DNA from: Flavobacteriales bacterium
GTDB lineage: Bacteria; Bacteroidota; Bacteroidia; Flavobacteriales_F; PHOS-HE28
Length of the DNA stretch: 41,165 bases
Assembly (NCBI GenBank): GCA_020847755.1
Contig: JADLBK010000253.1
Coordinates: forward strand, 1 to 41,165
Reading direction: 5' to 3'
Part shown: one piece after another, positions 6,672 through 15,429 of the stretch
Layout: every line of letters begins with the position of its first letter
Numbering within the stretch: the stretch's first letter is position 1
Position numbers and translations under genes: made by a program
The notes under the pieces: generated by a model
The model's input: the letters and a program-made list of their open reading frames with translations, nothing else
Told to the model about the DNA's origin: nothing
The model's database searches: none

Positions 6672-9257
6672 CTATCGCGCAGCACGTGGCGATATCAGAT
6701 TCGCAAAAAGCCGATACGCCCCCGGCACGCCCGCCGGCAATTGCCGGAAGAAGCTGATGCCTGTGTAGATGAAACGCCCCTGGCCGTGGTCGCAGGTGAT
6801 GAGCCCGCCGTTCAGCGGTTGCTCGCCGGGATCGTTCCAGGCGATGAGCGGGGTGTACTTATCGCCAAGCTCACCAGCGAAGTAGAGGCCGCGTTCCTGG
6901 ACCCAGCCCTCGAAGTCCTTCGCGGAGATGGCGTTCGGGGTGGTGAGCAGCGGGTGCTTCGGGTCGAGGAATGTGGGTGTCGCCTCCTCCACGGTCACGC
7001 GGTCGCGGGTGATCTTGAAGGGGTGGGGGCCGAGCGTGGCGGGATCGATCTGGAAGTCCTCCACACCGGAGACGGAGAAGCGCGGCGTGGTGTTGTACTG
7101 CACGATGAGCGTGCCGCCCTGCTCCACGTACTGCAACAGCAGCGGGTGCAGCTCCTTCATGCCTTTGGTGGCGTTGTAGGCGCGGATGCCGGTGACGATG
7201 GCGTCGTACTTCTTCAGCTCCTCCAGCTTGGCCGCGGAAGGCTCAATGAACTCCACCACCACACCCAGCTGCTCCAATGCCTGCGGCACTTCATCGCCCG
7301 CGCCCTTCACGTAGCCCACGCGCTTGGCGGTGGTGGTCACCTCCAGCGGCACGAGCTTCACCTCGGCAGGCGTGTAGTACACCTGCGGCATGATGTGCGG
7401 GTAGTCGATCTCGTGCAACGTGCGATCGGCCTTTCCTTTCGGACCTGAGAACGTGAACTTCGCGGCACCGGGTTGCGCGCCGCTCTCCGGCTTCAGGCTG
7501 AAGGTGAACACCTGCCGCTCGTTGCGCTTGGTGAGGTTCACCGGCCAGGCATCCCGGCTCGCGATCCAACCTGTAGGCGGTGTCATGCTCAGTTGACCGG
7601 TAAGGCTGTCGGTGAGCGCTTCCACCTCCACGGTGATGGTCTGCGGACCGCCCCGTGCAATGAGCACGTCGGTCTTCGGGATCACCGAAGCCACGGGCGT
7701 GACGTACACCGGACGGATGCGCTCACCGGCCACGCGGTCGACCCATTTGTGCATGATTCCGCTGCTGGCATAGAAGTGCTCGTAATCAGTTGTATCTAGT
7801 TCTGGGTTGAATGCTAGGGCTACATAAGGTTCCGGAATCATAACGGGAATGATGTTGGCGTGTCCTGAAGGAGTTTGATACAGGTTCCCATGAGGACGCT
7901 CCAGCCAGAAAGGTTCCATAACGGTCTGATGAACCACACGGAGAGCAGTGTCGATCCGATCAGTGAGACGTATGTCTTTCGAACCGAAAGAACGTCGATC
8001 CCAATCAACTCCGGAACTCCAGCCATAAGTACTTAGGAAGAGTTCTCTTCGGATGCGCGGAAAGCCAGTGACCTTGACTTCTATGGTATCAAAAGTGCTC
8101 GAGTAACTCTTATTGCTCAATGCATCAAAGGACACTCCTAAACATGCGGATGCAAGATCATTTAGCGCATCTGATTTGATCTGGCCCCATCTCCATTGAT
8201 CATGTGTAGGCTTGTTGTCATTCACCCAAGAGGCTATGGTGCGATTAAGAGTATGAAGTTTATCGAAGCTCCTTTCTGGACTATTGATATCAAAGCTTGA
8301 GACAAGTTCTGCGCTCTTCGCGCTTATACTGCTCGATGCCTTCACTCGCCCCCACGTCATATCGATCCCCTCAAAAATGTCCTTCGTCCTCGGCCGGTCG
8401 CCCTTGATGAACTTGAGGTACTCCAGCATCTCCCCCCGGGTTTCCGCCGCACCGAAGCCCTGGCTTTTGTGCATGCTGCGGCTGCGCCCGGCGATCTCCG
8501 TGTAGCTCAGGCCCAGCAGCGGGTCGTAGCCGCCCACGTCCACGGTGAACCAGTCGGGGTCGTTCTTCGCGATGTCGGCCAGGTCCTTCTTCCACCAGGT
8601 GCTGCCGTTGAAGAAGAGACGGCGTGGCTGCCACACCTCCAGCCCTTGTTCCAGTTGCTCCGGAAAGGCCTTTGGATCACCGGCCAGGTCGAAGGCTTCT
8701 TCGGCGAGGATGGCGCTGGCCTCGTGATGGCCGTGCCCCGCGCTGCGGTCGCGCGCGAAACGGGTGATGATGATGTCGGGCCGGAACATCCGGATCACAC
8801 GCACCACATCGCTCAGCACTTCCTGCTTGCCCCACTTCTCAAAGCTCTCGGCGGCATTCTTGCTGAAGCCGAAGTCCACCGCGCGGGTGAAGAACTGTTC
8901 GCCGCCATCGATGCGCCGCGCTTCCAGCAGCTCCTGCGTGCGGATGATCCCCAGCGCATCGCCCAGCTCGGGACCGATGAGGTTCTGTCCGCCGTCGCCG
9001 CGGGTGAGGCTGAGGTTGCCGGTGCGCACCTTCTTGCCGTTGGCCAGCCAGGCGATCAGGCGGGTGTTCTCATCATCGGGATGCGCCACGATGTAGAGCA
9101 CGCTGCCCAGCACGTTGAGCTTCTTCATGCGGTGCAGGATCTCGGCGGCGTTCGGCTGTGCCGGAGGACGCTGTGCCGAAAGCTGAAAGTGGAAAGTTGA
9201 AAGAAGAAACAGGGCGAGCGTGAATAGGCGCAGTGCCCAGGACGGACGGAAGTGCAT
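6672..9257 (-). CDS. PIG-L family deacetylase with long C-terminal extension
   Basis: An 861-residue secreted protein. The N-terminal LmbE/PIG-L domain has the zinc-site motif AHPDDE at residues 58-63 and a later GHGHHEAS histidine cluster. PIG-L enzymes remove N-acetyl groups from sugars or related amides; the substrate here is unknown. The middle is beta-rich. The last 200 residues (YDAIVTGIRAYN, YVEQGGTLIVQY) look like a ThuA/glutamine-amidotransferase-like fold, which is my inference. Upstream in-frame sequence is excluded: the ATG at 9257 begins a signal peptide ending FHFQLSAQ and lies 4 bases after a -7 box. Bases 7770-8340 are about 47% GC against 60% or more on either side, which suggests a mosaic origin. 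Confidence 0.9.
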   Translation of the reverse strand: MHFRPSWALRLFTLALFLLSTFHFQLSAQRPPAQPNAAEILHRMKKLNVLGSVLYIVAHPDDENTRLIAWLANGKKVRTGNLSLTRGDGGQNLIGPELGDALGIIRTQELLEARRIDGGEQFFTRAVDFGFSKNAAESFEKWGKQEVLSDVVRVIRMFRPDIIITRFARDRSAGHGHHEASAILAEEAFDLAGDPKAFPEQLEQGLEVWQPRRLFFNGSTWWKKDLADIAKNDPDWFTVDVGGYDPLLGLSYTEIAGRSRSMHKSQGFGAAETRGEMLEYLKFIKGDRPRTKDIFEGIDMTWGRVKASSSISAKSAELVSSFDINSPERSFDKLHTLNRTIASWVNDNKPTHDQWRWGQIKSDALNDLASACLGVSFDALSNKSYSSTFDTIEVKVTGFPRIRRELFLSTYGWSSGVDWDRRSFGSKDIRLTDRIDTALRVVHQTVMEPFWLERPHGNLYQTPSGHANIIPVMIPEPYVALAFNPELDTTDYEHFYASSGIMHKWVDRVAGERIRPVYVTPVASVIPKTDVLIARGGPQTITVEVEALTDSLTGQLSMTPPTGWIASRDAWPVNLTKRNERQVFTFSLKPESGAQPGAAKFTFSGPKGKADRTLHEIDYPHIMPQVYYTPAEVKLVPLEVTTTAKRVGYVKGAGDEVPQALEQLGVVVEFIEPSAAKLEELKKYDAIVTGIRAYNATKGMKELHPLLLQYVEQGGTLIVQYNTTPRFSVSGVEDFQIDPATLGPHPFKITRDRVTVEEATPTFLDPKHPLLTTPNAISAKDFEGWVQERGLYFAGELGDKYTPLIAWNDPGEQPLNGGLITCDHGQGRFIYTGISFFRQLPAGVPGAYRLFANLISPRAAR
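9178..9206 (-). repeat. Word-like repeat forming part of the PIG-L signal peptide
   Basis: On the minus strand it reads TTTCAACTTTCCACTTTC followed by AGCTTTC, a run of near-identical 8-base words. It encodes STFHFQLSA of the signal peptide. Confidence 0.5.
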
Positions 9258-9261
9258 GGGA

Positions 9262-9269
9262 CCAAGGTA
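9262..9269 (-). promoter_or_regulatory. -7 box TACCTTGG of the PIG-L gene
   Basis: It lies 4 bases upstream of the PIG-L ATG and helps fix that start. The predicted transcript is leaderless. Confidence 0.5.
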
Positions 9270-9279
9270 GAATGCACCG

Positions 9280-9317
9280 CTGGCCTTTGGCCAGCAGCCA
9301 GTGGCCAACAGCCAGCC
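9280..9317 (-). repeat. GGCCA/TGGCC word repeat after the response regulator
   Basis: Overlapping CTGGC, TTGGCC and CAGCCA words with several small inverted repeats fill the gap just after the regulator's stop codon. Confidence 0.5.
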
Positions 9318-9322
9318 GCCGC

Positions 9323-10099
9323 CTACGCCACTTGCTCCGCCAGCACCTTGGCGATCTGCTCCTTGTAGCTGCGGCCGCTCACGATGCGTTCGTTGTTCGC
9401 CATCGTGAAAATGAACTCGTTGTTGCCGCTGTAGCGACTGCTGCGCACGTGGGCCATGTTGACGATGTAGCTGCGGTGGATGCGCAGGAATCGGCCGGGG
9501 TCCAGTTCGGTCTCCACGGCGTTCATCGTCATGCGGTGCAGGAAGTGCCGGTCCTTGAGCTGCAGGCAGAGGTAGTTGCCCTCGGCCCGCATGTACACCA
9601 CGTCGGCCACGTTCACCTTGTGCTCGCGCCCTTTCTCCTTGATGGTGAAGTGCTCGATGAACTCGCTGTTGGCGTGCATGTGCTCGCGCACCAGGTCCAT
9701 CAACTTGCCGGTGAGGCGGCTGTTGACGTTCATGTCCAGGTGGCGCTTGGCGCGTTCCAGCGAGGTGAAGAAACGTTCGTCGTCGTAGGGTTTCAGCAGG
9801 TAGTCCACGGCGTTGACGTCGAAGGCCTTGAGGGCGTACTGGTCGTGGGCGGTGACGAAGACCACGAAGGGGAGGCGTTCGCGCGGGATCTGCTGCACCA
9901 CCTCGAAGCCGTTCATCTGGGGCATCTGCACATCGAGGAAGAGGAGGTCGGGGCGGTGCTTGGCGACCGATCCCAGGGCCTCCTGGCCGTTGCGGCACTC
10001 GCCGACCAGCTCGATCTCGGGGTCCTGGGCGAGCAGGCGGGCAAGGCGCGCGCGAGCGATGGGTTCATCGTCCACGATGAGGGTGCGGATGTGTTTCAT
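9323..10099 (-). CDS. LytTR family response regulator
   Basis: A 258-residue cytoplasmic DNA-binding response regulator. The receiver domain covers residues 1-120: acidic pair D10-D11, phospho-acceptor D56 in LLFLDVQMPQMNG, the switch Thr in VFVTAHD, and the conserved Lys in LLKPYDD. The LytTR domain covers about 155-255 (FTIKEKGREHKV, FLRIHRSYIVNMAHV, IVSGRSYKEQI). It overlaps the histidine kinase stop by four bases (ATGA), so the pair is translationally coupled and almost certainly one signalling system. Targets are unknown; LytTR regulators often act on neighbouring membrane or secreted proteins. Confidence 0.95.
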   Translation of the reverse strand: MKHIRTLIVDDEPIARARLARLLAQDPEIELVGECRNGQEALGSVAKHRPDLLFLDVQMPQMNGFEVVQQIPRERLPFVVFVTAHDQYALKAFDVNAVDYLLKPYDDERFFTSLERAKRHLDMNVNSRLTGKLMDLVREHMHANSEFIEHFTIKEKGREHKVNVADVVYMRAEGNYLCLQLKDRHFLHRMTMNAVETELDPGRFLRIHRSYIVNMAHVRSSRYSGNNEFIFTMANNERIVSGRSYKEQIAKVLAEQVA

Positions 10100-11223
10100 G
10101 ACGCGGGGTCGTTGCGCTTGAACGGGAGGGTGAGGTGCACGGTGAAGCCTTGGCCGCCGGGGGAGGACACCTGCATGTCCGCCGCATCGCCATAGAGCAG
10201 CCGAAGCCGTTCACGGACGTTGCGCAGGCCGATGCCGCTGCCTGCCACCGCACCTTCGACGTCGGCGCAGCCGAGGCCGTTGTCCCGAACGGCGATGTGC
10301 AGGCTGCCGTTGCGGCGTTCGGCGGTGACGGCGATGTCGACGCGCTCGCTGGTGAAGCCGGGGCCGTGCTTGATGGCGTTCTCCACCAAGGGTTGCAGGA
10401 GCATGCTGGGCACCTCGGCGTCGGCGCACGATGCGGGGATGTCGTACTCCACATGCAGGCGGTCCTGGAAGCGCACGGCCTCGATGCCGAGGTAGTGACC
10501 GATGTGATCGATCTCGCGCGCCAGGGGCACGCGCTCGCGCTGTTCCTTGTCCAGCGTGATCCGCAGCAGTTGGCCCAACCGGCTCAGCACGGTGCGGGCA
10601 CGGTCGGTATCCTGGTCCATCAGGGCGCTCACCGTGTTCAGCGTGTTGAACAGGAAGTGCGGCTGCAGCTGTTTCTTCAACGCATTGAGCTGGCTCTTCT
10701 GCAGCTCGTTCTGCAGCTTCATCAGCTGGGTCTGTTTCTCGCGCATCATGCGCGCATTGTCGAGGGCCACCAGCACGCCCATCAGCACGCCGTACTCCAT
10801 GAAACGGCTGAGGATGGCGGGGGGCAGCGCGCTGAGGGCCCAGCTGCGCATGCCGGGGTCGCTGAAGTCGAACTCGCCGCGCCAGTGCAGGATGCCGTAG
10901 TAGATGCAGGAGGTGGAGGCCTCGTGGAAGGCGGCGATCAGCAGGGCCAGGCCAAGGTGCAGCAGCAGCACCGGCCCCCAGGGCCGGCCGCTGAAGGGCC
11001 AGCGCTTCAGGATGGTGTAGGCCAGCGGGGCGAGCAGGGCCCAGAAGAGGAAGTTGAGGTAGGGCACGGGGGCTTCCCGCCACCACCGGAATTCGCCCAT
11101 TTCCTTGAGCTCGGCATACACGTAATGGTGCATGTAAGCTTGCAACAGGAAGAGCGTGGCCATCACCAGGGCGCTGCCCAGTACGATGCGGTAGCTGATG
11201 GGCGTGCGCTGGAAGTAGTTCAT
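10096..11223 (-). CDS. LytS-like sensor histidine kinase (His_kinase family)
   Basis: A 375-residue inner-membrane kinase. Four hydrophobic helices span about residues 15-155 with no large periplasmic sensor domain. A coiled-coil segment follows (MMREKQTQLMKLQNELQKSQ), then the phospho-acceptor motif KKQLQPHFLFNTLN and an HATPase_c domain with VENAIKHGPG (N box) and GSGIGLRNVRERL (G box). It phosphorylates the adjoining LytTR regulator, whose ATG overlaps the kinase stop. The short membrane sensor suggests that a lipid, ion or membrane-state signal is detected, but this is inference. Confidence 0.94.
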   Translation of the reverse strand: MNYFQRTPISYRIVLGSALVMATLFLLQAYMHHYVYAELKEMGEFRWWREAPVPYLNFLFWALLAPLAYTILKRWPFSGRPWGPVLLLHLGLALLIAAFHEASTSCIYYGILHWRGEFDFSDPGMRSWALSALPPAILSRFMEYGVLMGVLVALDNARMMREKQTQLMKLQNELQKSQLNALKKQLQPHFLFNTLNTVSALMDQDTDRARTVLSRLGQLLRITLDKEQRERVPLAREIDHIGHYLGIEAVRFQDRLHVEYDIPASCADAEVPSMLLQPLVENAIKHGPGFTSERVDIAVTAERRNGSLHIAVRDNGLGCADVEGAVAGSGIGLRNVRERLRLLYGDAADMQVSSPGGQGFTVHLTLPFKRNDPAS

Positions 11224-11275
11224 CGGGTGGGCCGGGCTGGACGGGCGCAGGTCGTGCGCGCCGCGGACCGGAAGG

Positions 11276-11283
11276 CCAAGCTA
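11276..11283 (-). promoter_or_regulatory. -7 box TAGCTTGG of the kinase-regulator operon
   Basis: It lies 52 bases upstream of the kinase ATG, leaving one of the longer 5' leaders in this window. Confidence 0.45.
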
Positions 11284-11365
11284 TCCCGGTGCACAGGCCG
11301 CACCAACCCGAACGTGATGAACGGCGCCCGAAGGGATGGACAGGGACGAACGGTTGGATGGTCGG

Positions 11366-11395
11366 AAAAGACGGAAGGCCCCGAAGGGCCTTCCG
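11366..11395 (-). terminator. Rho-independent terminator after the lipoprotein gene
   Basis: A perfect 10-bp stem (cggaaggccc / gggccttccg) has a TTCG tetraloop on the minus strand and is followed by TCTTTTC. This is the best-formed intrinsic terminator on the minus strand here. Confidence 0.88.
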
Positions 11396-11417
11396 CACGT
11401 CGAAGAGAGGTGGCGCT

Positions 11418-12215
11418 CTAGCCGAAGGTGAAGGTGAATCCGTTCACGGTGACCGTGACGGTGCCGTCGCAGGACCCGTTGCCGAAGTCGACATAGCGGG
11501 TGGCGAGCCCCTGCGGGGTGATCTCCAGTTCGCCGCTCACCACATGCCAGCAGCCCAGCTCCACACGGAGGGCCTGTGTGATGGTGAGCGTGTAGGGCAC
11601 GCCGTTGCGGGTGGTGCCGCTGCCGTTGCCGGTGATGAGGTACACGTCGTCCCATGGGGTCAGGGTCTCCTCACCCTGGACCCAGGTGCGCACACGGCTG
11701 GCGGTGTGGGTGCTCGTCCATGCGTTGTTCGGCGCGGTGATGGTGCCGTTGACCGCGATGGCGAACTGCGTGTGGCCGTCGCCGTTGGGGCCGAGGTTCG
11801 TCACCGTCTTGGTGCCCTCCACCTTGTGGTCGTTCAGGTAGTAGTCCTGCGGGGTGATGGTGATCACGGTGCCCACGGCGCGGTAGGCGCCGGTGAAGGT
11901 CACGAGGATGCGTCCGCGGCGGGCCCGGCCGTCCTGCCCGGTGCAGTTCACGGTGCCGAAGTCGATCAGCATGGTGCGGGGCATCACGGTGGTGTCGATG
12001 ACGATGGTGTCGATGCAGGCGTCCATCATGCCGCGGACGCCGCCCTCTTCGGCGGCCTGGTCGGCCTGCTTCAGCATGTCATTGAACATCGATTCGGCGA
12101 AGCTGTTGTCCACAGCCGAGGTGTAATCGTTGTTCACCGGATCGGTGGTCTCCTTGCGGCAGGCCGTGAGGGCCAGGAGGGCAAGGGCGAAGGTGGCGAG
12201 CAGGTGGCGGTGCAT
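11418..12215 (-). CDS. Putative lipoprotein, function unknown
   Basis: A 265-residue protein with a lipoprotein signal (ALLALTAC, lipid-bearing Cys19). The mature part begins with an acidic helical segment (AVDNSFAESMFNDMLKQADQAAEEGG), then becomes beta-rich with many Thr and Gly residues. A near-repeat links IDFGTVNCTGQDGRARRGRI in the middle to VDFGNGSCDGTVTVTVNG at the end, so the protein may hold two copies of one beta module (my inference). I do not recognise a named family. It is probably in the outer membrane. It is monocistronic, ends in a strong terminator, and shows no convincing -7 box. Confidence 0.8.
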   Translation of the reverse strand: MHRHLLATFALALLALTACRKETTDPVNNDYTSAVDNSFAESMFNDMLKQADQAAEEGGVRGMMDACIDTIVIDTTVMPRTMLIDFGTVNCTGQDGRARRGRILVTFTGAYRAVGTVITITPQDYYLNDHKVEGTKTVTNLGPNGDGHTQFAIAVNGTITAPNNAWTSTHTASRVRTWVQGEETLTPWDDVYLITGNGSGTTRNGVPYTLTITQALRVELGCWHVVSGELEITPQGLATRYVDFGNGSCDGTVTVTVNGFTFTFG

Positions 12216-12271
12216 GTCGGTGTGGTTGGTTCGTCCTTAGGACGGTATAACGGGATCCTGGTCCGATCCGT

Positions 12272-12787
12272 TCATGCCGGCTGTTCTACCCGCTCGAGCC
12301 GCAGGAAGGTGAAGGGGTGGGCGTGGCGCTCGTCGGCGGGGTGCTCCTCGCGCCACACCTCGTGCCAGCCAGCGTCCACCAGGGGGAAATGGGTGTCGCC
12401 CTGGAGCTCGGCATGCACCCGGGTGAGGTAGATGCGGTCCACCATCTTCCTGGCCAGGGCCTCGCGGTACAGCTGGCCACCGCCGATGATGAAGGCCTCG
12501 GGTTCGCCCAGCGCGCGTGCATGGTCCAGTGCGGCCTCCAGGCTGCCCACCACCACGGCGCCGGGCGCGTCGTAGACGGGGTTGCGGGTCACCACGATGT
12601 TGGTGCGGTGCTTCAGCGGCCGATACCGGATGGGGATGCTCTCCCAATTGAGCCGTCCGGTGATGACACAGTGGCCGCGCGTGGTGCGCTGGAAGAAGGC
12701 CATGTCATCCGGCAGGTGCCAGGGCAGGTCACCATCCCGGCCGATGACCCCGTTGGCGCTGACGGCGGCGATGGCGCTGACGATCAT
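12272..12787 (-). CDS. folA: Dihydrofolate reductase
   Basis: A 171-residue cytoplasmic enzyme that regenerates tetrahydrofolate from the dihydrofolate made by thymidylate synthase. It shows the opening [18 protein letters not shown] strand, [10 protein letters not shown] with the catalytic acid at Asp28 (aligning with E. coli Asp27), the NADPH-binding [11 protein letters not shown], and [12 protein letters not shown] near residue 100. Length is normal. Its ATG overlaps the thyA stop by four bases (ATGA), so the pair is translationally coupled and supplies both steps of the dTMP cycle from one transcript. Confidence 0.97.
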   Translation of the reverse strand: MIVSAIAAVSANGVIGRDGDLPWHLPDDMAFFQRTTRGHCVITGRLNWESIPIRYRPLKHRTNIVVTRNPVYDAPGAVVVGSLEAALDHARALGEPEAFIIGGGQLYREALARKMVDRIYLTRVHAELQGDTHFPLVDAGWHEVWREEHPADERHAHPFTFLRLERVEQPA

Positions 12788-13578
12788 ACGGCGACCTCGG
12801 CCTTGATGTGCGGGTGCGGATCGTAGTCCTTCAGCGTGAAGTGCTCGAAGCGGAACGCGAAGAGTTCGGTCACGGCGGGGTCGAGCTCCATGCGGGGCAG
12901 GGCGCGCGGTTCGCGGGTGAGCTGCAGGCGGGCCTGGTCGAGGTGGTTCGTGTAGAGGTGCACATCGCCGAAGCTGTGCACGAACTCACCGGGCCTCAAC
13001 CCGCACACCTGCGCCACCATCAGGGTGAGCAGGGCATAGCTGGCGATGTTGAAGGGCACACCGAGGAAGACGTCGGCACTGCGCTGGTAGAGCTGGCAGC
13101 TGAGGCGGCCTTCGGCCACATAGAACTGGAACATGGTGTGGCAGGGCGGCAGGGCCATGCGGTCCACGTCGGCGGGGTTCCAGGCGGTGACGATGAGGCG
13201 GCGGCTGTCGGGATTGCGCTTGATCTGCTCCACCACATTGGCGATCTGGTCGATCACGCGGCCATCGGGCGTGTGCCAGCTGCGCCACTGGTAGCCGTAC
13301 ACGGGGCCGAGGTCGCCGTTGGCATCGGCCCATTCGTCCCAGATGCGTACGCCGTTATCCTTCAGGTAGCGGATGTTGGTGTCGCCGGCCAGGAACCAGA
13401 GCAGTTCATGGATGATGCTCTTCACGTGCAGCTTCTTCGTGGTCACCAGCGGGAAGCCCTCGCCCAGGTCGAAGCGCATCTGGTGGCCGAAGCAGCTTAG
13501 GGTGCCGGTGCCGGTGCGGTCGTGCTTCTGCACCCCGTGGTCCAGGATGTGGCGAAGGAGGTCGTGGTACTGTTGCAT
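12784..13578 (-). CDS. thyA: Thymidylate synthase
   Basis: It converts dUMP to dTMP using methylene-tetrahydrofolate. It is 264 residues, the same length as E. coli ThyA, with the nucleophile at Cys146 in LPPCHT. Also visible are the phosphate-binding DRTGTGT loop near residue 20, GYQWRSW, and [20 protein letters not shown]. It is complete and should be functional. It starts 11 bases after a TACCTTCG box and overlaps folA downstream. A second, truncated thyA 5' end with its own -7 box lies about 1.8 kb upstream (15260-15437). Confidence 0.98.
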   Translation of the reverse strand: MQQYHDLLRHILDHGVQKHDRTGTGTLSCFGHQMRFDLGEGFPLVTTKKLHVKSIIHELLWFLAGDTNIRYLKDNGVRIWDEWADANGDLGPVYGYQWRSWHTPDGRVIDQIANVVEQIKRNPDSRRLIVTAWNPADVDRMALPPCHTMFQFYVAEGRLSCQLYQRSADVFLGVPFNIASYALLTLMVAQVCGLRPGEFVHSFGDVHLYTNHLDQARLQLTREPRALPRMELDPAVTELFAFRFEHFTLKDYDPHPHIKAEVAV

Positions 13579-13589
13579 GGGATCAGCGG

Positions 13590-13597
13590 CGAAGGTA
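13590..13597 (-). promoter_or_regulatory. -7 box TACCTTCG of thyA-folA
   Basis: It lies 11 bases upstream of the thyA ATG. A matching box stands 7 bases before the thyA fragment at 15422. Confidence 0.6.
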
Positions 13598-13664
13598 TCG
13601 GCGCCTTGCGGCCGGGCTTTGGGCCAGATGTTGACAGGTGTCGATAACCCCGGAGCAGCGCGCC

Positions 13665-15218
13665 CTACTCCACCACCACCTTTTCATGATACGTCCCCTC
13701 CTTGAATGAGCACTGGATCACGTAAGTGCCAGCACCGAAGCGTGATAGATCCACTACCTCCGTCCGGCGGCCCGTGGGCAGCGGGCGCTGGTGCAAGCAT
13801 CTGCCCATGGCATCGTACACGCCGTAGTAGCTCCCGGCCAGGACCGGCGCAGGGAAGCGCAGCTCGACGATGCCGTGGTTCGGATTGGGAGCGACCATGA
13901 ACGATGCGGCGTGCTCTTGTATGTAGGTGGACAGCGCCGCCAATTTGACCACCCAGGCATCTTCCGAGCCGTGGTTCCCTGAAACATCGCCGTCGTTGGA
14001 CAGGGTCCAACCTGCAAGTGCGACCCCACCGTCCGTGGTTGCCACGAGCGCGCGGGGGATCTCCGTGGCGCTGCCGCCCAGGGTCTGTTGCCATACCAAG
14101 CCTCCGGAGGCGTCCAATTGGGTCAGCCAGAAGTCATAGAGGCCGAGGTTGCCGGTGACGTCGCCATCGTTGGATGAGGTGTGGCTTGCGATCAATGGAC
14201 CGCTGGAAGAGAGCAAGGGGTTCGAGGTGGACCAGTCCTGCGCGGAGCCACCAAGCGCGCGTTGCCATTGCACTGAACCGGTATCGCTGAGCTGAACTGC
14301 CCAGGCGTCGGGGCCTCCATGATTGCCGCTCACATCGCCATCATTCGACTCCGTGTATCCGACGACCATGTATCCTCCCAGCGGGTTGGTCTCCACCGCC
14401 AGGGCCCATTCCTCATTCATTCCGCCGAGTGCAACGGACCACTGCAACGCGCCGTCGGCATCGAGCTTCAGCACCCAAGCATCGTCGTCTCCGTGATGGC
14501 CGAACACATCGAGATCATCACTGAGCGTGTTTCCAGCGAGGATGAATCCACCGTCGGCGCATCTGCGGATGCACCTGCCCCACTCGGCAAGAGTTCCACC
14601 ATACGTCTCCTCCCATAGAACAGTGCCTGTGGCGTCCAAGCGCACGACCCATAGATCGGAGGTGCCGTTGTTGTCGTTCACATCGCCATCGGATGAGAGA
14701 GTAGCGCCCGTGAAGATGTATCCGTCCTCGCCAAGCGGCAAGATGGATCCGGCCCAGTCGTATTGGCTGCCGCCATATGTCCGTTGCCATTGCAGCGCGC
14801 CACTGGCGTCCAGCTTCACCACCCATGCGTCTCCCATTCCCTGGTGCACGGTCACATCGCCATCATTGGAGGAGGTGCTGCCTGCGAGCACGCACCCCCC
14901 ATCATCCGTCAGCTGCATATCGAACAGCTGTTCGGCAAGCGTGCCACCGAACGGCGCCTGCCACAGCACGTCGCCGGTGGCATCCATCCTAACGACCCAG
15001 AAGTCAGTGCTTCCGTGCAAGCCGACCACGTCGCCGTCACTCGAATTCGTGTAGCCGGCCAGCAGGTAGCCTCCATCCGGGGTCTGGTGAAGGGCTTCGG
15101 CCCTATCCGCGTTGCTGCCGCCAAGGCACTTCTGCCATTCGATCGCTGGGCCTTGCTGGCTGCTCGCGCTGCCGAGCGCGATGCTGAAGAGCAAGGTGGG
15201 AAGGATACGCGAGGCCAT
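13665..15218 (-). CDS. T9SS sorting domain protein with SNDGDV-type repeats
   Basis: A 517-residue secreted protein with signal peptide [21 protein letters not shown]. About seven repeats of roughly 55 residues follow, each with a [15 protein letters not shown] turn, a GNHG-type loop and an [15 protein letters not shown] strand pair, as in a beta-propeller. A short T9SS sorting tail ends the protein ([24 protein letters not shown]). The open frame continues upstream into a thyA fragment, but I place the start at 15218 because a signal peptide begins there and a TATTTTCG box lies 11 bases upstream. If translation began at 15422 the signal peptide would be internal and export should fail. Function is unknown; surface adhesion or binding is a guess. 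Confidence 0.87.
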   Translation of the reverse strand: MASRILPTLLFSIALGSASSQQGPAIEWQKCLGGSNADRAEALHQTPDGGYLLAGYTNSSDGDVVGLHGSTDFWVVRMDATGDVLWQAPFGGTLAEQLFDMQLTDDGGCVLAGSTSSNDGDVTVHQGMGDAWVVKLDASGALQWQRTYGGSQYDWAGSILPLGEDGYIFTGATLSSDGDVNDNNGTSDLWVVRLDATGTVLWEETYGGTLAEWGRCIRRCADGGFILAGNTLSDDLDVFGHHGDDDAWVLKLDADGALQWSVALGGMNEEWALAVETNPLGGYMVVGYTESNDGDVSGNHGGPDAWAVQLSDTGSVQWQRALGGSAQDWSTSNPLLSSSGPLIASHTSSNDGDVTGNLGLYDFWLTQLDASGGLVWQQTLGGSATEIPRALVATTDGGVALAGWTLSNDGDVSGNHGSEDAWVVKLAALSTYIQEHAASFMVAPNPNHGIVELRFPAPVLAGSYYGVYDAMGRCLHQRPLPTGRRTEVVDLSRFGAGTYVIQCSFKEGTYHEKVVVE

Positions 15219-15229
15219 GTGCCGGAGGT

Positions 15230-15237
15230 CGAAAATA
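15230..15237 (-). promoter_or_regulatory. -7 box TATTTTCG of the SNDGDV repeat gene
   Basis: It is an AT-rich island in a GC-rich stretch, 11 bases before the signal-peptide ATG. It supports the 15218 start. Confidence 0.55.
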
Positions 15238-15259
15238 AAGGGCATTGCCGTTCGCCGGT

Positions 15260-15422
15260 CGGTCACGAGGGGGAGGCCGTCGGCGAGGTCGAACCGCATC
15301 TGGTGACCGAAGCAACTGAGGGTGCCGGTGCCGGTGCGATCCGTCTTGCCGGTGCCGGTGCGGTCATGCTTCTGCACCCCGTGGTCGAGGATCCGGCGCA
15401 GGAGGTCGTGGTAGGGCTGCAT
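15260..15422 (-). pseudogene. Truncated second thyA (5' fragment)
   Basis: The fragment encodes [20 protein letters not shown] onward to PLVT, matching the first 46 residues of the intact ThyA at 13578. I count 18 mismatches over 138 aligned bases (about 87% identity), and most are synonymous third-base changes. So the fragment diverged while still under protein selection. An in-frame 24-base insertion duplicates the DRTGTG loop (adding KTDRTGTG). Homology stops after PLVT. The frame stays open into the following T9SS gene. All catalytic residues are missing, so it cannot be an active synthase. Confidence 0.9.
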
Positions 15423-15429
15423 GCGACGG

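Noticed and set aside
9258-9998. In-frame extension of the PIG-L gene upstream to 9998
   Set aside because: It is antisense-like sequence over the LytTR regulator; the signal peptide and -7 box fix the start at 9257.
13900-15000. CRISPR-like periodic repeats
   Set aside because: The periodicity is about 160-180 bases and follows the protein repeat; there are no short uniform repeats with unique spacers.
13665-15422. Single 585-residue protein with a ThyA-like N-terminus
   Set aside because: A complete signal peptide and a -7 box lie inside the frame at 15218-15237. Translation from 15422 would bury the signal. Kept as a fragment plus a separate gene, with the fusion noted as a possibility.
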